A stretch of DNA of 64,000 nt from Salinarimonas sp. (GCF_040111675.1 NZ_CP157794.1:3989501-4053500), one strand, 5' to 3'. Numbered from the stretch's first letter, positions 17,416 to 28,803 are shown. Made by a program: numbers and translations. Notes: generated by a model from the letters alone, not told the origin.

Positions 17416-18666
17416 CTAGCCTCCGGTGGGGACGGCGAGCGTGGCGGAGACCGGCGTCAGGCGCACGCCCCGCCGCTCGGCCTCGGCGGCCCAGGCGGCG
17501 ATGCGCTCCACCGTCATCGGCAGCGCGCTCGCGGTGGCGAACGCGAAGCCGCGATCCCGGGCGAGGGTCTCCAGCCGGGCGAGCGCGGCGTCGATCCGGT
17601 CGGGATCGGGGACGGTGTCCAGAACGAGATCGGCCTGCGCCGCCGGGAGGCCCAGCGCGCCGGCGAGCGCCGGTGCGCGCGTCCGCGAGGAGGAGCCGTC
17701 GTCGACGAAGCCGAGCCCACGCCCGCCGATCTCGGCGAGGATCGGCCGAAATGCCGCGTCGTCGGCGGTGAGCCGCCCGCCCATGAAGTTCACCACGCCG
17801 ACATAGCCGGTGAAGCGCCCCATCAGCCAATGCAGCCGGTCGCGATTGTCGTCGGCGGAGGCGGCGGTGGTGAGCGTATGCGGGCCCGGGTCGCTGGCGG
17901 GGTAGTCGAAGGGCTCCATCGGCGCCTGCAGGAAGATCTCGTGCCCGTCCTCTCGCGCTCGCGCCACGTGCCGGTCGAGATCGCCGCCATAGGGTGCGAA
18001 GGCGAGGCTGACGTCGCCCGGGAGCCGGTCGATGGCCTCGGCGGTACCCGTCTGGCTGATGCCGAGCCCGGTGACCAGGATGGCGACCCGTGTGCTCTCG
18101 GAAGCCACGAGCGGCGCGGCCGGGCGCGCGTAGACGGAAAGCGGCGTCGCGCCGTCCTCGCCGATGCGCGGCAGGAGCCCGTAGCGTGTGCGCTCGACGA
18201 GGCGCGGGTCCGGCGCCGGGGCGAGACCGCCGCCGGCGAGATCGGCCTGCGAGGGCGCCGCGGAGCCGTCCTGCGGCACCTGGATGATCAAGGCGCCCGA
18301 ATCGGCCGCGCCGTCGGGGCGCATCACGTCGACGCCGGAGGCGCGCTCCACCTCGACGGCGGTCGCCCGCGGTCCCTGGCGCGGCAGGTCCTGGATCAGG
18401 GCGAGGCCGCTCTGCGGCGGGCTCGCGGCCGCGCCTTCGGGGGATGCGCCGTCGCGGATCTCGACGACGGCGTGCGGCTCGCCGCCCATCGGATCGTCGG
18501 CGAGGGCGAGATAGCCGCCGATCAGGGCGGCGGACGCCATCAGCGCGCCGGAGGCGATCCGCCCGAGCGGCAGCCGCGCCAGCGGCGAGCGCGCCCAGGC
18601 CGAGGGCTTCCTCGCCTCGCGATCCGCGCCGAGCGGCGTCGTCAGGTCGTCGGATGCGCTGGACAC
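17416..18666 (-). CDS. Divergent polysaccharide deacetylase family protein (YibQ-like)
   Basis: A 416-residue protein with an N-terminal membrane anchor (residues about 35-58, [16 protein letters not shown]), a variable linker, and a C-terminal divergent polysaccharide deacetylase domain from about residue 175 ([45 protein letters not shown]). It is predicted to be periplasmic and to act with the upstream EnvC-like activator and CtpA in cell-wall turnover. The start is taken as the GTG at 18666, with GGAG about ten bases upstream; an upstream alternative in the same frame exists at 18741. Conserved Asp and His residues in the family suggest catalysis, which has not been shown for most members. 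Confidence 0.85.
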   Translation of the reverse strand: MSSASDDLTTPLGADREARKPSAWARSPLARLPLGRIASGALMASAALIGGYLALADDPMGGEPHAVVEIRDGASPEGAAASPPQSGLALIQDLPRQGPRATAVEVERASGVDVMRPDGAADSGALIIQVPQDGSAAPSQADLAGGGLAPAPDPRLVERTRYGLLPRIGEDGATPLSVYARPAAPLVASESTRVAILVTGLGISQTGTAEAIDRLPGDVSLAFAPYGGDLDRHVARAREDGHEIFLQAPMEPFDYPASDPGPHTLTTAASADDNRDRLHWLMGRFTGYVGVVNFMGGRLTADDAAFRPILAEIGGRGLGFVDDGSSSRTRAPALAGALGLPAAQADLVLDTVPDPDRIDAALARLETLARDRGFAFATASALPMTVERIAAWAAEAERRGVRLTPVSATLAVPTGG

Positions 18667-18726
18667 AGGACCCGTCTCCGCTCCCCTCACCCGTGATACC
18701 GGCCCTCTCGCCGGGGCCGAATCGCA

Positions 18727-18765
18727 ACGGCCCGCCTCCAATGTCGAGCATCGAAGGCGGGCCGT
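18727..18765 (-). terminator. Stem-loop between ctpA and the deacetylase gene
   Basis: ACGGCCCGCCT at 18727-18737 pairs perfectly with AGGCGGGCCGT at 18755-18765 around a 17-base loop. It lies downstream of the ctpA stop on the minus strand. No T-run follows, so it may be an attenuating or processing structure rather than a full terminator. Confidence 0.4.
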
Positions 18766-18819
18766 CGAGTGCAGGGTGGCGACACGGCGGACGAAGCGCC
18801 GCCGCGTCGCGGCTTATCC

Positions 18820-20157
18820 TCAGTTCGGAACCGTCTCGGCCTCGGGCTCGCGCGCGGCGGAGTCGATCGCCGTCTCGATGCGCTCGCCGCGCAGGATCGC
18901 GATGGCGGCGGCGATCTGCGTGTCGTCCTCGGGATCCGGCGGCACGTAGGCGGAGGACGCGGGCATCTCCTCCTCCTCGCCGTTGGAGAGGTGGCCGCGC
19001 AGGCCCGCCTCGCCCTCGACCGCATCGCGACCGCGAAGCTCCTCGGGGACGTTCTGCAGCACGATCGTGTCCGGATCGATGCCCACCGCCTGGATGGAGC
19101 GGCCGGACGGCGTGTAGTAGCGCGCCGTGGTCAGGCGCAGCGCGCCCGTTCCGCCGAGGGGAATGATGGTCTGCACCGATCCCTTGCCGAAGGAGCGCGT
19201 GCCGATGACCGTGGCGCGCTCGTGGTCCTGAAGGGCGCCGGCGACGATCTCGGACGCGGAGGCCGACCCGCCGTTGACGAGCACCACGACCTGCTTGCCG
19301 TCGGTGAGGTCGCCCGAGCGGGCGGAGAAGCGCTGCGTCTCGGCCGCGTTTCGGCCCCGGGTCGAGACGATCTCGCCGCGGTCGAGGAACGCGTCGGACA
19401 CCATGATCGCCTGGTCGAGCAGGCCGCCCGGATTGTTGCGCAGGTCGAGCACGAAGCCCTTGAGCCGCTCCTCGCCGATCTCCTCGGTGAGCTCGGCGAT
19501 GGCCTTCTCGAGGTTCGGGTAGGTCTGCTCGTTGAACTGCGTCACGCGCAGGTAGCCGACGTCGTCCTCGGCGCGCCAACGCACCGGGCGGATGCGGATG
19601 ATGTCACGGGTGATCGAGACCGTGATCGGCTCGGCGCCCTCGCCGCGGCGGATCCGCAGATCGACCGAGGAATTGACCGGGCCCCGCATCAGGTCGACGG
19701 CCTGGTTCAGGGTCAGGCCCTGCACCTCCTCGCCGTCGATATGGGTGATCAGGTCGTTGGCGAGCACGCCCGCCTTCGCCGCCGGCGTATCGTCGATGGG
19801 GGTGACGACCTTGACCAGGCCTTCCTCCATCGTGACCTCGATGCCGAGCCCGCCGAACTCGCCGCGCGTCTGCACCTGCATGTCGCGGAAGCTCTTGGGA
19901 TCGAGATAGCTCGAATGCGGATCGAGCGAGGTGAGCATGCCGTTGATGGCCGCCTCGATCAGGGCGGCCTCCTCCGGCGCCTCGACGTAGTCCGTGCGCA
20001 CCTTCTCGAAGACGTCGCCGAACAGGCTGAGCTGCCGGTAGGTCTCGGCGGAGGCCGCGATCGCGCTCGTGCCCGACAGGAGCGTCGGCTGCGACACCAC
20101 GGTCGCCGCACCGGCGCCCATCGCCGCACCGATCATCAGGAGGGAAAGCTTGCGCAT
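18820..20157 (-). CDS. ctpA: Carboxyl-terminal processing protease, S41 family
   Basis: A 445-residue periplasmic serine protease of the CtpA/Prc family. Signal/anchor at residues 1-30 (MRKLSLLMIGAAMGAGAATV), PDZ domain about 85-175 (FGGLGIEVTMEEGLVKVVTP), protease core about 180-370 with the catalytic Ser in GGSASASEIVAGAL and the Lys in TRSFGKGSVQT, and an acidic C-terminal tail. Its ATG overlaps the stop of the EnvC-like gene (TAATG), so the two are translationally coupled. It probably processes envelope proteins or cell-wall hydrolases. Confidence 0.95.
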   Translation of the reverse strand: MRKLSLLMIGAAMGAGAATVVSQPTLLSGTSAIAASAETYRQLSLFGDVFEKVRTDYVEAPEEAALIEAAINGMLTSLDPHSSYLDPKSFRDMQVQTRGEFGGLGIEVTMEEGLVKVVTPIDDTPAAKAGVLANDLITHIDGEEVQGLTLNQAVDLMRGPVNSSVDLRIRRGEGAEPITVSITRDIIRIRPVRWRAEDDVGYLRVTQFNEQTYPNLEKAIAELTEEIGEERLKGFVLDLRNNPGGLLDQAIMVSDAFLDRGEIVSTRGRNAAETQRFSARSGDLTDGKQVVVLVNGGSASASEIVAGALQDHERATVIGTRSFGKGSVQTIIPLGGTGALRLTTARYYTPSGRSIQAVGIDPDTIVLQNVPEELRGRDAVEGEAGLRGHLSNGEEEEMPASSAYVPPDPEDDTQIAAAIAILRGERIETAIDSAAREPEAETVPN

Positions 20158-21575
20158 TATCCGCGAACCTCTTCGCCTTGCTGTTCTTGCCACCAGGGCG
20201 CCGGATCGATCGATCCACCGTCCTTCTTGAACTCGACGTACAGAACCGGGTCCGTCGTCTCCATGGCGCCGGCCGCTGGAGACAGGGCCGATTCGGCGCC
20301 CATGACGCCGACGGGCTCTCCCGCGAGGACGAACTGGCCGACGTCGACCGTGATGGTCTCCATCCCTGCGAGGAGAAGATAGTATCCCCCGCCCGCGTTG
20401 ATGATCAAGAGACGCTCGAAGGACCGAAAGGGTCCCGCGAACGCCACCCAACCGTCTGCGGGCGCGGTCACGATCTCGCCCGGACGTGTCGAAAGTGAGA
20501 TGCCTTGCGTACGCCCGCCATAGCCGTCGGGTGCGCCGAATGCGCGCAGCGTCTCTCCGGCCACGGGTCGCGGCAGAAGGCCGCGCGCCTCGGCGAAGGG
20601 CAGCGCCGGGGCGAGACGGGCCGGATCGCGGAACCCGGCTTCCTCGAAACGGGCGCGGGTCGCGTCGATGCGCGCCTGCGTCGCGGCGCGCGCCGCCGCG
20701 GCGGCTTCGCGAGCGGCGGCGATCTCGCGCTCCATGCCCGTGATCAGCTCCTCCAGGCTCGCGGCCTCGCCGGCCAGCGCCGCCGTGCGCGCCGCTTGCG
20801 CCTCCGCGTCGGCCCGCGCCGTCGCGAGGCGTGCCTGCCGCGCCTCGACCAACGCCGTGAGCCGGGCCCGCTCGTCGGCGAGGGCCTCGAGCTCGGCGGC
20901 CAGGGTGGCGCGATCGGTGGCGATGGCGCGGCGCAGGCGCACCAGCTCCTCGAGGTCGGCGGCGAGGGCCTCTGTCTCGGCGCGCAGCTCCGGGACGACC
21001 GAGCCGAGCAGCATCGAGGTACGGACCGCGGCGAGGATGTCCTCCGGGCGCACCAGCACCGCGGGCGGCGGGCGCCGGCCCATGCGCTGGAGCGCGGCGA
21101 GCACCTCCACGATCACGTCGCGCCGGCTCTCGAGCGAGCGGCGGATCGCCGCTTCCGAGCCGAGCAGCACCGACAGTCGCTCCTCGAGGTCGCCCGCCCG
21201 CGCCTCCAGGCCGCGGATGCGAGCGGTCGTCTCGATGAGGGCCTCGTTCAGCCGGGCGCGATCCTGGGAGAGCGTCGCGATCTCGGCGTCGAGCGCGCGG
21301 CGCCGCGTCGCCGCGTCGTCCAGCGCCTCCCGCAGGGCCTCGAGCTCGGCGGCGCGGGCCGCACGGGCGGCCTCGGTCTCGGCCGCCTCCGACTCGAGCG
21401 CGTCGGGATCGACGCCGGCCGGGTCGGACGTCGCGGGCGCGGCGGGCGCGTTCTGGGCGCGCGCGTCCCAGGCCGGCGCCGCCACGGCGAGCACGCCCAG
21501 CCCGAGCGCCGCCGCCAGCGCCAGGGCGGGCGGCGATCCGATCGCCCGGATGGGTCGCGGCGTCCGCCGGAACAT
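20157..21575 (-). CDS. Murein hydrolase activator, EnvC-like (coiled coil plus degenerate LytM domain)
   Basis: A 472-residue exported protein: signal peptide (residues 1-42), long coiled coil of about 300 residues (EAARAARAAELEALREALDD and following), and a C-terminal M23/LytM domain from about residue 350 (TLRAFGAPDGYGGRTQGISL, AGEPVGVMG). The zinc ligands of active M23 peptidases (the HxxxD and HxH motifs) are missing: RTQGIS stands where the first motif should be and YYLLLAGM where HxH should be. That is the mark of activators such as EnvC, which switch on amidases. It is coupled to ctpA downstream and lies 2 bases from rlmH upstream. Confidence 0.9.
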   Translation of the reverse strand: MFRRTPRPIRAIGSPPALALAAALGLGVLAVAAPAWDARAQNAPAAPATSDPAGVDPDALESEAAETEAARAARAAELEALREALDDAATRRRALDAEIATLSQDRARLNEALIETTARIRGLEARAGDLEERLSVLLGSEAAIRRSLESRRDVIVEVLAALQRMGRRPPPAVLVRPEDILAAVRTSMLLGSVVPELRAETEALAADLEELVRLRRAIATDRATLAAELEALADERARLTALVEARQARLATARADAEAQAARTAALAGEAASLEELITGMEREIAAAREAAAAARAATQARIDATRARFEEAGFRDPARLAPALPFAEARGLLPRPVAGETLRAFGAPDGYGGRTQGISLSTRPGEIVTAPADGWVAFAGPFRSFERLLIINAGGGYYLLLAGMETITVDVGQFVLAGEPVGVMGAESALSPAAGAMETTDPVLYVEFKKDGGSIDPAPWWQEQQGEEVRG

Positions 21576-21577
21576 GG

Positions 21578-22072
21578 TCAGGCCTTCTCGTCGCCGACGC
21601 GATGATAGGGATGTCCGGCGAGAATGGTGAACGCGCGGTAAACCTGCTCCGCGACGAGCACGCGGACCAGCTGGTGGGGGATGGTCAGCCCGCCGAAGGA
21701 GAGGACGAGTTCGGCGCGCGCCCGCACCGCCTCGTCGAGCCCGTCGGGCCCGCCGATGACGAAGGTCGCCGCGGGCCGGCCGGCATCGCGCCAAACGCCG
21801 AGCTTCGCGGAGAAGCCCGGACTGTCGAGGGCGCGGCCGCGCTCGTCGAGGGCGATCAGGGCCCCCTCACTCGCCTTGGCGAGGATCGCCGCTCCTTCCT
21901 CGGCGCGACGATCCGCCTCGCGGCGCGCCCGCGATTCGGCGATCTCGGTCATGTCCGGCCCGGACAGGCCGAGCGTGCGGGCGAGCGCGCCGGCGCGCCC
22001 GGCATAGCGCTCGACGAGCTCGCGCTCCGGGCCGGCCTTCAGGCGGCCGACCGCCAGGATCGCGAGCCGCAC
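21578..22072 (-). CDS. rlmH: 23S rRNA pseudouridine-1915 N3-methyltransferase RlmH
   Basis: A 164-residue SPOUT methyltransferase that modifies helix 69 of 23S rRNA. It shows the C-terminal knot motifs [33 protein letters not shown] and the ending GHPYHR. The GTG at 22072 follows the rsfS stop by seven bases. The rsfS-rlmH pair is nearly universal. Confidence 0.96.
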   Translation of the reverse strand: MRLAILAVGRLKAGPERELVERYAGRAGALARTLGLSGPDMTEIAESRARREADRRAEEGAAILAKASEGALIALDERGRALDSPGFSAKLGVWRDAGRPAATFVIGGPDGLDEAVRARAELVLSFGGLTIPHQLVRVLVAEQVYRAFTILAGHPYHRVGDEKA

Positions 22073-22079
22073 GACCGTC

Positions 22080-22499
22080 TCAGCCGCCGATGCGCTCGGC
22101 CGGCCGATCCGCGCCCCACATCTTCTCGAGATTGTAGAACGTGCGGACCTCGGGACGGAACACGTGCACGATGACGTCGCCGGCGTCGATCAGCACCCAG
22201 TCGCATGCGGGCATGCCCTCGACGCGCGGCGCGCCGTGGCCCTTGTCCTTCAGCGTCTGGATGATCCGATCCGCGATCGCGTTGACGTGGCGATCCGAGC
22301 GGCCCGTGGCCACCAGCATCGCGTCGGCGACCGACGTCTTGCCGACGAGGTCGATCTCGACGACGTCCTCGGCCTTCATGTCGTCGAGACAATCCTTGGC
22401 CAGGGACAGGATTTCGCCGTCCTGCGAGGCGTCCGCCTCGTGACGGGCGGGAAGCGGCGCGGTTTCCGCTTCGCGCGGAGACACTTGAGCCAGCGTCAT
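22080..22499 (-). CDS. rsfS: Ribosome silencing factor RsfS
   Basis: A 139-residue protein that binds ribosomal protein L14 and blocks subunit joining during starvation. The core shows [33 protein letters not shown] and the ending [22 protein letters not shown]. The N-terminus has an extra 25 or so residues compared with short forms. The ATG at 22499 is preceded by AAAGGA and preferred over a longer frame to 22571. Confidence 0.95.
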   Translation of the reverse strand: MTLAQVSPREAETAPLPARHEADASQDGEILSLAKDCLDDMKAEDVVEIDLVGKTSVADAMLVATGRSDRHVNAIADRIIQTLKDKGHGAPRVEGMPACDWVLIDAGDVIVHVFRPEVRTFYNLEKMWGADRPAERIGG

Positions 22500-22604
22500 G
22501 TCCTTTCTGCGCTTGCGACGGCATCCTGTGCCGCCTGTTGCCAATGTGCGCCCGATGGGGCCGAATTTCAACGATGATCTACCCTCTCGGCGTCCGCCCG
22601 CGCG

Positions 22605-23033
22605 TCACCCGCGCGCGACCGAGATCGCCACCGGCAGCCCGAACCCGAGCAGCGCCGCCGAGAAGGCGACGAGCGCCAGCGCGAGCGAGAACGCCACCGT
22701 CGCGACGAAGGACGGCCAGAACGCCCGCCAGAACCCGCCGCGCAAGGCCTCGGCGACGATGGCCGGGCGGGCGATCTCGACGCTTTCTATCGCGGCGTCC
22801 TCGAACACGCGCTCACCCTCGGCGAGCAACACCTCCAGCGTGATCGCGCCGTAGCTGCGAACGAACCCGGCCACCTCGTCGTCCGTGGGCCGGCGCTTCT
22901 CGCGATGCTCGAAATCGCGGGCCCACTCGTGCTTGGCCTGCGTGTACAGGCTGAAGGCGACAGACGCCACGATCGGCGCGCCGGCCTCGCGCAAAACCGC
23001 GAAGACGCGCGCCTCTTCAGCCGCCGGCGCCAT
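22605..23033 (-). CDS. Unrecognised protein with two C-terminal membrane helices
   Basis: A 142-residue product, acidic and helical in its first 95 residues (MAPAAEEARVFAVLREAG..., FSLYTQAKHEWARDFEHREK), ending in a hydrophobic hairpin (about residues 104-142, FVATVAFSLALALVAFSAAL). It looks like a tail-anchored inner-membrane protein. It overlaps the upstream 77-residue gene by 17 bases, indicating a coupled pair. I recognise no family; the pair sits between nadD and rsfS where related genomes usually have nothing. Confidence 0.65.
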   Translation of the reverse strand: MAPAAEEARVFAVLREAGAPIVASVAFSLYTQAKHEWARDFEHREKRRPTDDEVAGFVRSYGAITLEVLLAEGERVFEDAAIESVEIARPAIVAEALRGGFWRAFWPSFVATVAFSLALALVAFSAALLGFGLPVAISVARG

Positions 23034-23250
23034 GCTCTCGTCCTGGATAGAATTGGGGGAACCGGTTCTGCAGCTCCCTGTCGGCGCGCCGATAGCTGGC
23101 GTCCGCCCTAGCGCGGATGCGGCGCAGTGCGGCGTCATCCAGATAACGAGACGTCCTGCGCGGACGAGACGCCATCTCGGCCAATTCTTCGAGCCACGTC
23201 TCGTCTCCGGCCAGAAAGTCGGCGGCCGTATGGTTCGCTCTCCTCGGCAT
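23017..23250 (-). CDS. Unrecognised small basic protein, partner of the downstream membrane protein
   Basis: A 77-residue hydrophilic product (MPRRANHTAADFLAGDETWL..., TSRYLDDAALRRIRARADAS). GGGAGG lies five bases before the ATG, and a plausible promoter lies about 30 bases further upstream. It overlaps its downstream neighbour by 17 bases. The small-gene-then-larger-gene overlap resembles a toxin-antitoxin or modulator pair, but I recognise no domain in either protein. The longer frame to 23310 lacks a start signal. Confidence 0.6.
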   Translation of the reverse strand: MPRRANHTAADFLAGDETWLEELAEMASRPRRTSRYLDDAALRRIRARADASYRRADRELQNRFPQFYPGREHGAGG

Positions 23251-23278
23251 CGCGCCCTCCCGAGAACATCCTGGCAAC

Positions 23279-23307
23279 ATTCTGCCGCCCCGGACCCTCG
23301 CGGTCAA
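23279..23307 (-). promoter_or_regulatory. Candidate promoter of the two-gene unit
   Basis: On the minus strand TTGACC (23307-23302) and CAGAAT (23284-23279) are exactly 17 bases apart. The start point would fall about 20 bases before the first gene. The -35 box lies over the last codons of nadD. Confidence 0.45.
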
Positions 23308-23942
23308 CAAACGACCGGATGTTTTTCACCCCCGCTCTGCACGACCTCCACCTGCCCTCGCGCCCGCAGCGCCGTCGAGGACAGGGGCGATCGCCGACCG
23401 TGCAGGAACACCCAGGCCGGCGTCTCGCTTTCCGCCAGCGCCCGCGCCTCGGCCTCCGGCAGGCGCGCGGGCGCGAGGACCCGAGCCGCCTTCGCGAAGG
23501 GCGCGCGCAGCGTCTGCCCCGGCCGGTCGATCACGGCGATCGGCACGCGCGCGGCGATTTCCTCCCACTCCTGCCAGCGATGGAAGCTCGCGAGCCCGTC
23601 GGCGCCCATGATCCAGACGAAGCGCACGCCCGGCAGGCGGCGCTGGAGGAAGCGGATCGTCTCGATCGTGTAGGGCGTGGGCAGCTCGGCCTCGAAGCCG
23701 GTGACGACGATGCGCGGATCGCGCGCCAGCGCCCGCGCGGCCGCCATGCGCTCCGGCAGGGTGGGCAGGCCCGCGCGCTCCTTCAGCGGATTGCCCGGCG
23801 TCACGAGCCACCAGAGCCGGTCGAGCCCGAGCCGGCGCAAAGCCATGCGCCCGGCATGCAGGTGGCCGGAATGCGGCGGGTTGAACGACCCGCCGAACAG
23901 ACCGATGCGCATCCCGGCCGCGGCCGGCGGCAGGCGGATCAC
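23304..23942 (-). CDS. nadD: Nicotinate-nucleotide adenylyltransferase NadD
   Basis: A 212-residue enzyme that adenylates nicotinic acid mononucleotide in NAD synthesis. The nucleotidyltransferase motif [19 protein letters not shown] is at residues 16-35, [11 protein letters not shown] follows, and the C-terminal LSSTALRAR corresponds to the ISSTxxR motif. The GTG at 23942 overlaps the proA stop (GTGA); an internal ATG at 23912 (MRIGLFGG) is the alternative start. The proA-nadD order is conserved in alphaproteobacteria. Confidence 0.95.
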   Translation of the reverse strand: MIRLPPAAAGMRIGLFGGSFNPPHSGHLHAGRMALRRLGLDRLWWLVTPGNPLKERAGLPTLPERMAAARALARDPRIVVTGFEAELPTPYTIETIRFLQRRLPGVRFVWIMGADGLASFHRWQEWEEIAARVPIAVIDRPGQTLRAPFAKAARVLAPARLPEAEARALAESETPAWVFLHGRRSPLSSTALRARGQVEVVQSGGEKHPVVC

Positions 23943-25276
23943 GGCCGCGTCTGCCCCGCGCCGCGCACGCGGTACTTGAACGAGGTGAGCTGCTCGACGC
24001 CCACCGGCCCGCGGGCGTGCATCCGCCCCGTGGCGATGCCGATCTCGGCGCCGAAGCCGAACTCGCCGCCGTCGGCGAACTGGGTCGAGGCGTTGTGCAT
24101 CACGATGGCGGAGTCCACTTCCGCGAGGAAGCGCTCGGCCGCCGCCGCGTCGTCCGTGACGATCGACTCGGTGTGGCTCGAGCCGTAGGTCGCGATGTGC
24201 GCCATGGCCGCCTCGATCCCGTCCACCACCTTCACGGCGATGATCGCGTCGAGATATTCCGTGCGCCAGTCCTCCTCGCTCGCCGGCGCGACCTGCGGAT
24301 CGACGGCCTGCGCGGCCTCGTCCCCGCGCACGGCGCAGCCGGAATCGAGCAGCATGGTCACGAGGGGGGCGAGGTGCGTGTCCGCGCAGGCGCGGTCGAC
24401 GAGGAGCGTCTCCGCCGCGCCACAGATGCCGGTGCGGCGCAGCTTGGCGTTCTTCACGATCGCCTGCGCCATCTCCAGATCGGCGGCCGCGTGGACGTAG
24501 ACGTGGCAGATGCCTTCCAGATGCGCGAAGACCGGTACGCGCGCCTCGGCCTGGACGCGGGCGACGAGGCTCTTGCCGCCCCGGGGCACGATGACGTCGA
24601 CGTTGCCGTCGAGGCCCGCCAGCATCATCCCCACCGCCGCGCGATCCTTCGAGGGCACGAGCTGGATCGCGTCGGGCGGCAGGCCCGCCTGCTTCAGCCC
24701 GCGGCGCATGGCGTTGGCGATCGCGGTCGCCCCGCGGATCGAATCCGAGCCGGTGCGCAGGATGGCGGAATTGCCGGCCTTGAGGCAGAGCGCGCCGGCG
24801 TCCGCCGTGACGTTGGGGCGCGCCTCGAAGATCACGCCGATGACGCCGAGCGGGGTCGCGACCCGCTCGATGAGGAGCCCGTTCGGCCGCTCGAAGGTGG
24901 CGAGCACGCGGCCCACGGGATCGGGCAGCGCGGCGATGCTCTCCACCGCGGCCGCGATCGCCTCCACCCGCTCGGGCGTCAGCGCCAGGCGGTCGAGATA
25001 GGAGGCGGCCTGGCCGGCGGCGCGGGCGGCCTCCACGTCGGCCGCGTTCTCGGAGAGGATCGTCGCCTCGTCCGCGCGGATCGCGGCGGCCGCCGCCCGC
25101 AGGGCCGCGTCCTTCGCCTCGGCGGAGGTCACCGACAGCGTGCGCGCGGCGGCGCGGGCGGCGCGGCCGATCTGGCGCATGACGCCCTCGAGCGGCGAGC
25201 CGGCCGGCACGGCGCGCATCGGCGTCTTCGCCTTCGGCGTGTCGGTGGCGGTCTCGGGCGCGGTCGAGGCGGACAT
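23939..25276 (-). CDS. proA: Glutamate-5-semialdehyde dehydrogenase ProA
   Basis: A 445-residue enzyme that reduces gamma-glutamyl phosphate in proline synthesis. The N-terminal 20 or so residues ([20 protein letters not shown]) are a variable extension. The aldehyde-dehydrogenase fold shows [19 protein letters not shown], the nucleotide-contact GGKSLV, and the catalytic Cys in [15 protein letters not shown]. Length is normal. It is the first of a proA-nadD unit; proB is not adjacent within the window. Confidence 0.96.
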   Translation of the reverse strand: MSASTAPETATDTPKAKTPMRAVPAGSPLEGVMRQIGRAARAAARTLSVTSAEAKDAALRAAAAAIRADEATILSENAADVEAARAAGQAASYLDRLALTPERVEAIAAAVESIAALPDPVGRVLATFERPNGLLIERVATPLGVIGVIFEARPNVTADAGALCLKAGNSAILRTGSDSIRGATAIANAMRRGLKQAGLPPDAIQLVPSKDRAAVGMMLAGLDGNVDVIVPRGGKSLVARVQAEARVPVFAHLEGICHVYVHAAADLEMAQAIVKNAKLRRTGICGAAETLLVDRACADTHLAPLVTMLLDSGCAVRGDEAAQAVDPQVAPASEEDWRTEYLDAIIAVKVVDGIEAAMAHIATYGSSHTESIVTDDAAAAERFLAEVDSAIVMHNASTQFADGGEFGFGAEIGIATGRMHARGPVGVEQLTSFKYRVRGAGQTRP

Positions 25277-25356
25277 GATCGGCTCTCGCGAGTCTGTTTG
25301 ACGGAGCGCCGCTCTTAGCACGGTCCGCGGGCCGCGCGCGAGAGGGAAGGCCCGCG

Positions 25357-26997
<1,641 letters not shown>

Positions 26998-27146
26998 TCA
27001 TGACGGCCCTCGCGATTCGCAAGCGGCGAATCGCGCGCGGCCGTGCTCATCCACACGTGAGGGCCGCGGGGCATGCGGCCCGAGTTCGGAAACGGCGCGG
27101 CGGGGGCCGCGCCGAGCGGGGGTCCTTCGTCGCGAACGCAAATGCG

Positions 27147-27168
27147 ACGGGCCGGTTTCCCGGCCCGT
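27147..27168 (-). terminator. Hairpin downstream of secG
   Basis: ACGGGCCGG (27147-27155) pairs with CCGGCCCGT (27160-27168) around a four-base loop, 26 bases after the secG stop. The following minus-strand sequence has only a short T-run, so termination strength is uncertain. Confidence 0.5.
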
Positions 27169-27193
27169 TCTCAGACCCGGTCGTGAGGGACCG

Positions 27194-27583
27194 TCAGCGC
27201 GACTGCGGAACCTGAGGCCCGGCGGGCTCGTCGCCCTGCATCTGCTGGAGCTGCTCGAGAACGCCCGGTCCCGCCGGGGCCTCGCCGGGCGCGGAGGGCT
27301 GCGTCGGCGGCGAGGAGAGCGGCAGCGTATCGATCACCGAGGTCGGCGCGCGCTCGTATCCGGCGAGGACGGCGAGGCCGAGGCTGGTCGCGAAGAACAG
27401 CCCCGCGAGCACTGCCGTGGTGCGGGTGAGCGCGTTCGCCTGGCCGCGACCGGTCATGAACCCGCCGCCGCCGGAGGAGCCGCCGCCCATGCCGAGGCCG
27501 CCGCCTTCGGAGCGCTGCAGCAGCACCACGCCGACGAGGGCGAGCACGATGATCAGGTGGACGATGATGAGTACGGTTTGCAT
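27194..27583 (-). CDS. secG: Preprotein translocase subunit SecG
   Basis: A 129-residue inner-membrane subunit of the SecYEG channel. Helix one MQTVLIIVHLIIVLALVGVV, the conserved LLQRSEGGGLGMGGG loop, the TRTTAVLAGLFFATSLGLA helix, and a Pro-rich tail. The tail of about 50 residues is typical of alphaproteobacterial SecG. Confidence 0.95.
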   Translation of the reverse strand: MQTVLIIVHLIIVLALVGVVLLQRSEGGGLGMGGGSSGGGGFMTGRGQANALTRTTAVLAGLFFATSLGLAVLAGYERAPTSVIDTLPLSSPPTQPSAPGEAPAGPGVLEQLQQMQGDEPAGPQVPQSR

Positions 27584-27681
27584 CGGAACAGCCTGGAGCG
27601 GCCCCGCGCGAGGCGGGCCGCTCGTCGTCTTCGAAAGGGTCGCGCCGGCTCTAGCACGGGCGCGGCGTCTCGTCCAAGACG

Positions 27682-27702
27682 AAAAGCCGCCATGCGGGCG
27701 GC
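27682..27702 (-). terminator. Rho-independent terminator after the phosphatase gene
   Basis: On the minus strand GCCGCC-cgcat-GGCGGC is followed directly by TTTT. It lies about 65 bases downstream of the PP2C-like gene and upstream of secG. Confidence 0.6.
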
Positions 27703-27766
27703 GCGACCCGCTGGCGCGGATGTAGGCGCGCGGGCCCCGCCGCGCAAGCGCGCGCGCCGCGCGATC

Positions 27767-28633
27767 TCACAGCGTCGCGCGCACCAGGATCGCGGTGGCG
27801 TCGTCGCTGCGCTTGAAGCGCGGGAAGCGCGCGCCCGTGGGGTCGATCTCGGTCTCGATCTCGCGAAGCCGCGTCGCGAGCGGGGCGAGCCCCTCGCCGA
27901 TCGCCCCCTCCATCAGCGCCGTCGCGTCCCGGTCGCGGTAGAGCTCGACCAGCGCCGAGAAGCCGTCGCTCGCCAGCAGCACGTGCGTCTCGCCGTCGAG
28001 GTCGAGCGCGCCGCGCTCGGCGAGCGCCACCGCGTCGGGATGGAGCCCGAAGATCGCCGGCGCGCTCTCCACCATGGCCCGGCGCCGCCGCTCGGAATCG
28101 GCGCGGTAGGCTTCGGTCCTGCGCATGCCCTCCACGTCGGTCCCGGTCTCGCGCATCAGGCGGGCGGCGAGAGCGCTCTCCGCCCGGCGCAGCTCGGGCG
28201 CCTCGCCCAGCGTATAGACGCCCCCCGCCTCGTCGCGGACATAGGCGATCGTGTCGGCGAGGGTGAGCGTCTCGATCCGGCCGGGCTTCGCCTGCGCGAG
28301 GGTGAGCGCCGCCGCCGGCCAGGTGTGCCGCTCCAGCCGCTCGTGCCGGCCGGTCTCCTCCACGCGGGCGAGGAAGAGCGCCCGCGCCTCCTCGATCACG
28401 GCGAGCACGAGCCCCGCCGCATCGCTCGCCTGCGGCGCCAGCGCGGCGAGCCGGGCGTCGGCGTAGCGCACGAGCCACACGGCGTCGGAGGCCGCGTCCA
28501 TGATCGGCGCCGTCCCCGGCAGGATAGCCCCGTCGATCGCCCAGGCGAACGCGCCCGCCGCCCCGCAGGCGTCCTCGTTCGGGCGCTCGGGCGAGCCGGC
28601 AAGGGAGAGGGAGTCGAGGAGGTCGAAGCGCAT
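27767..28633 (-). CDS. PP2C-family protein serine/threonine phosphatase-like protein
   Basis: A 288-residue cytoplasmic protein with the metal-binding Asp motifs of PPM/PP2C phosphatases: PNEDAC near residue 18, AIDGA near 31, LLASDGFSALV near 210, and RSDDATAILVRATL at the C-terminus, where the family's terminal DN motif is DD. The ATG at 28633 starts MRFDLLDSLSL; frames open further to 28696 through GTG and TTG codons, so the start is uncertain. The target is unknown, and no kinase gene adjoins it. It is divergent from marC. Confidence 0.75.
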   Translation of the reverse strand: MRFDLLDSLSLAGSPERPNEDACGAAGAFAWAIDGAILPGTAPIMDAASDAVWLVRYADARLAALAPQASDAAGLVLAVIEEARALFLARVEETGRHERLERHTWPAAALTLAQAKPGRIETLTLADTIAYVRDEAGGVYTLGEAPELRRAESALAARLMRETGTDVEGMRRTEAYRADSERRRRAMVESAPAIFGLHPDAVALAERGALDLDGETHVLLASDGFSALVELYRDRDATALMEGAIGEGLAPLATRLREIETEIDPTGARFPRFKRSDDATAILVRATL

Positions 28634-28803
28634 GGGGACGGGCTCGCAGGCGATGAGGCGGCGCCAGTCTTTCACGCTCGCGCCCGGATGCAACACTTCG
28701 CTGGGCGAAGGACCCGCCGACGCGCGAACCGGTCGACGCCCCCGCCCGTTTCGGCTAAGCCCACCCGGGTCCCCTCCCCTCGCCTCGCCTCGCCAGGACA
28801 GAA

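Noticed and set aside
27600-27766. Possible tRNA between the phosphatase gene and secG
   Set aside because: Only a terminator hairpin is present. No acceptor, anticodon and T-arm pattern could be assembled on either strand.
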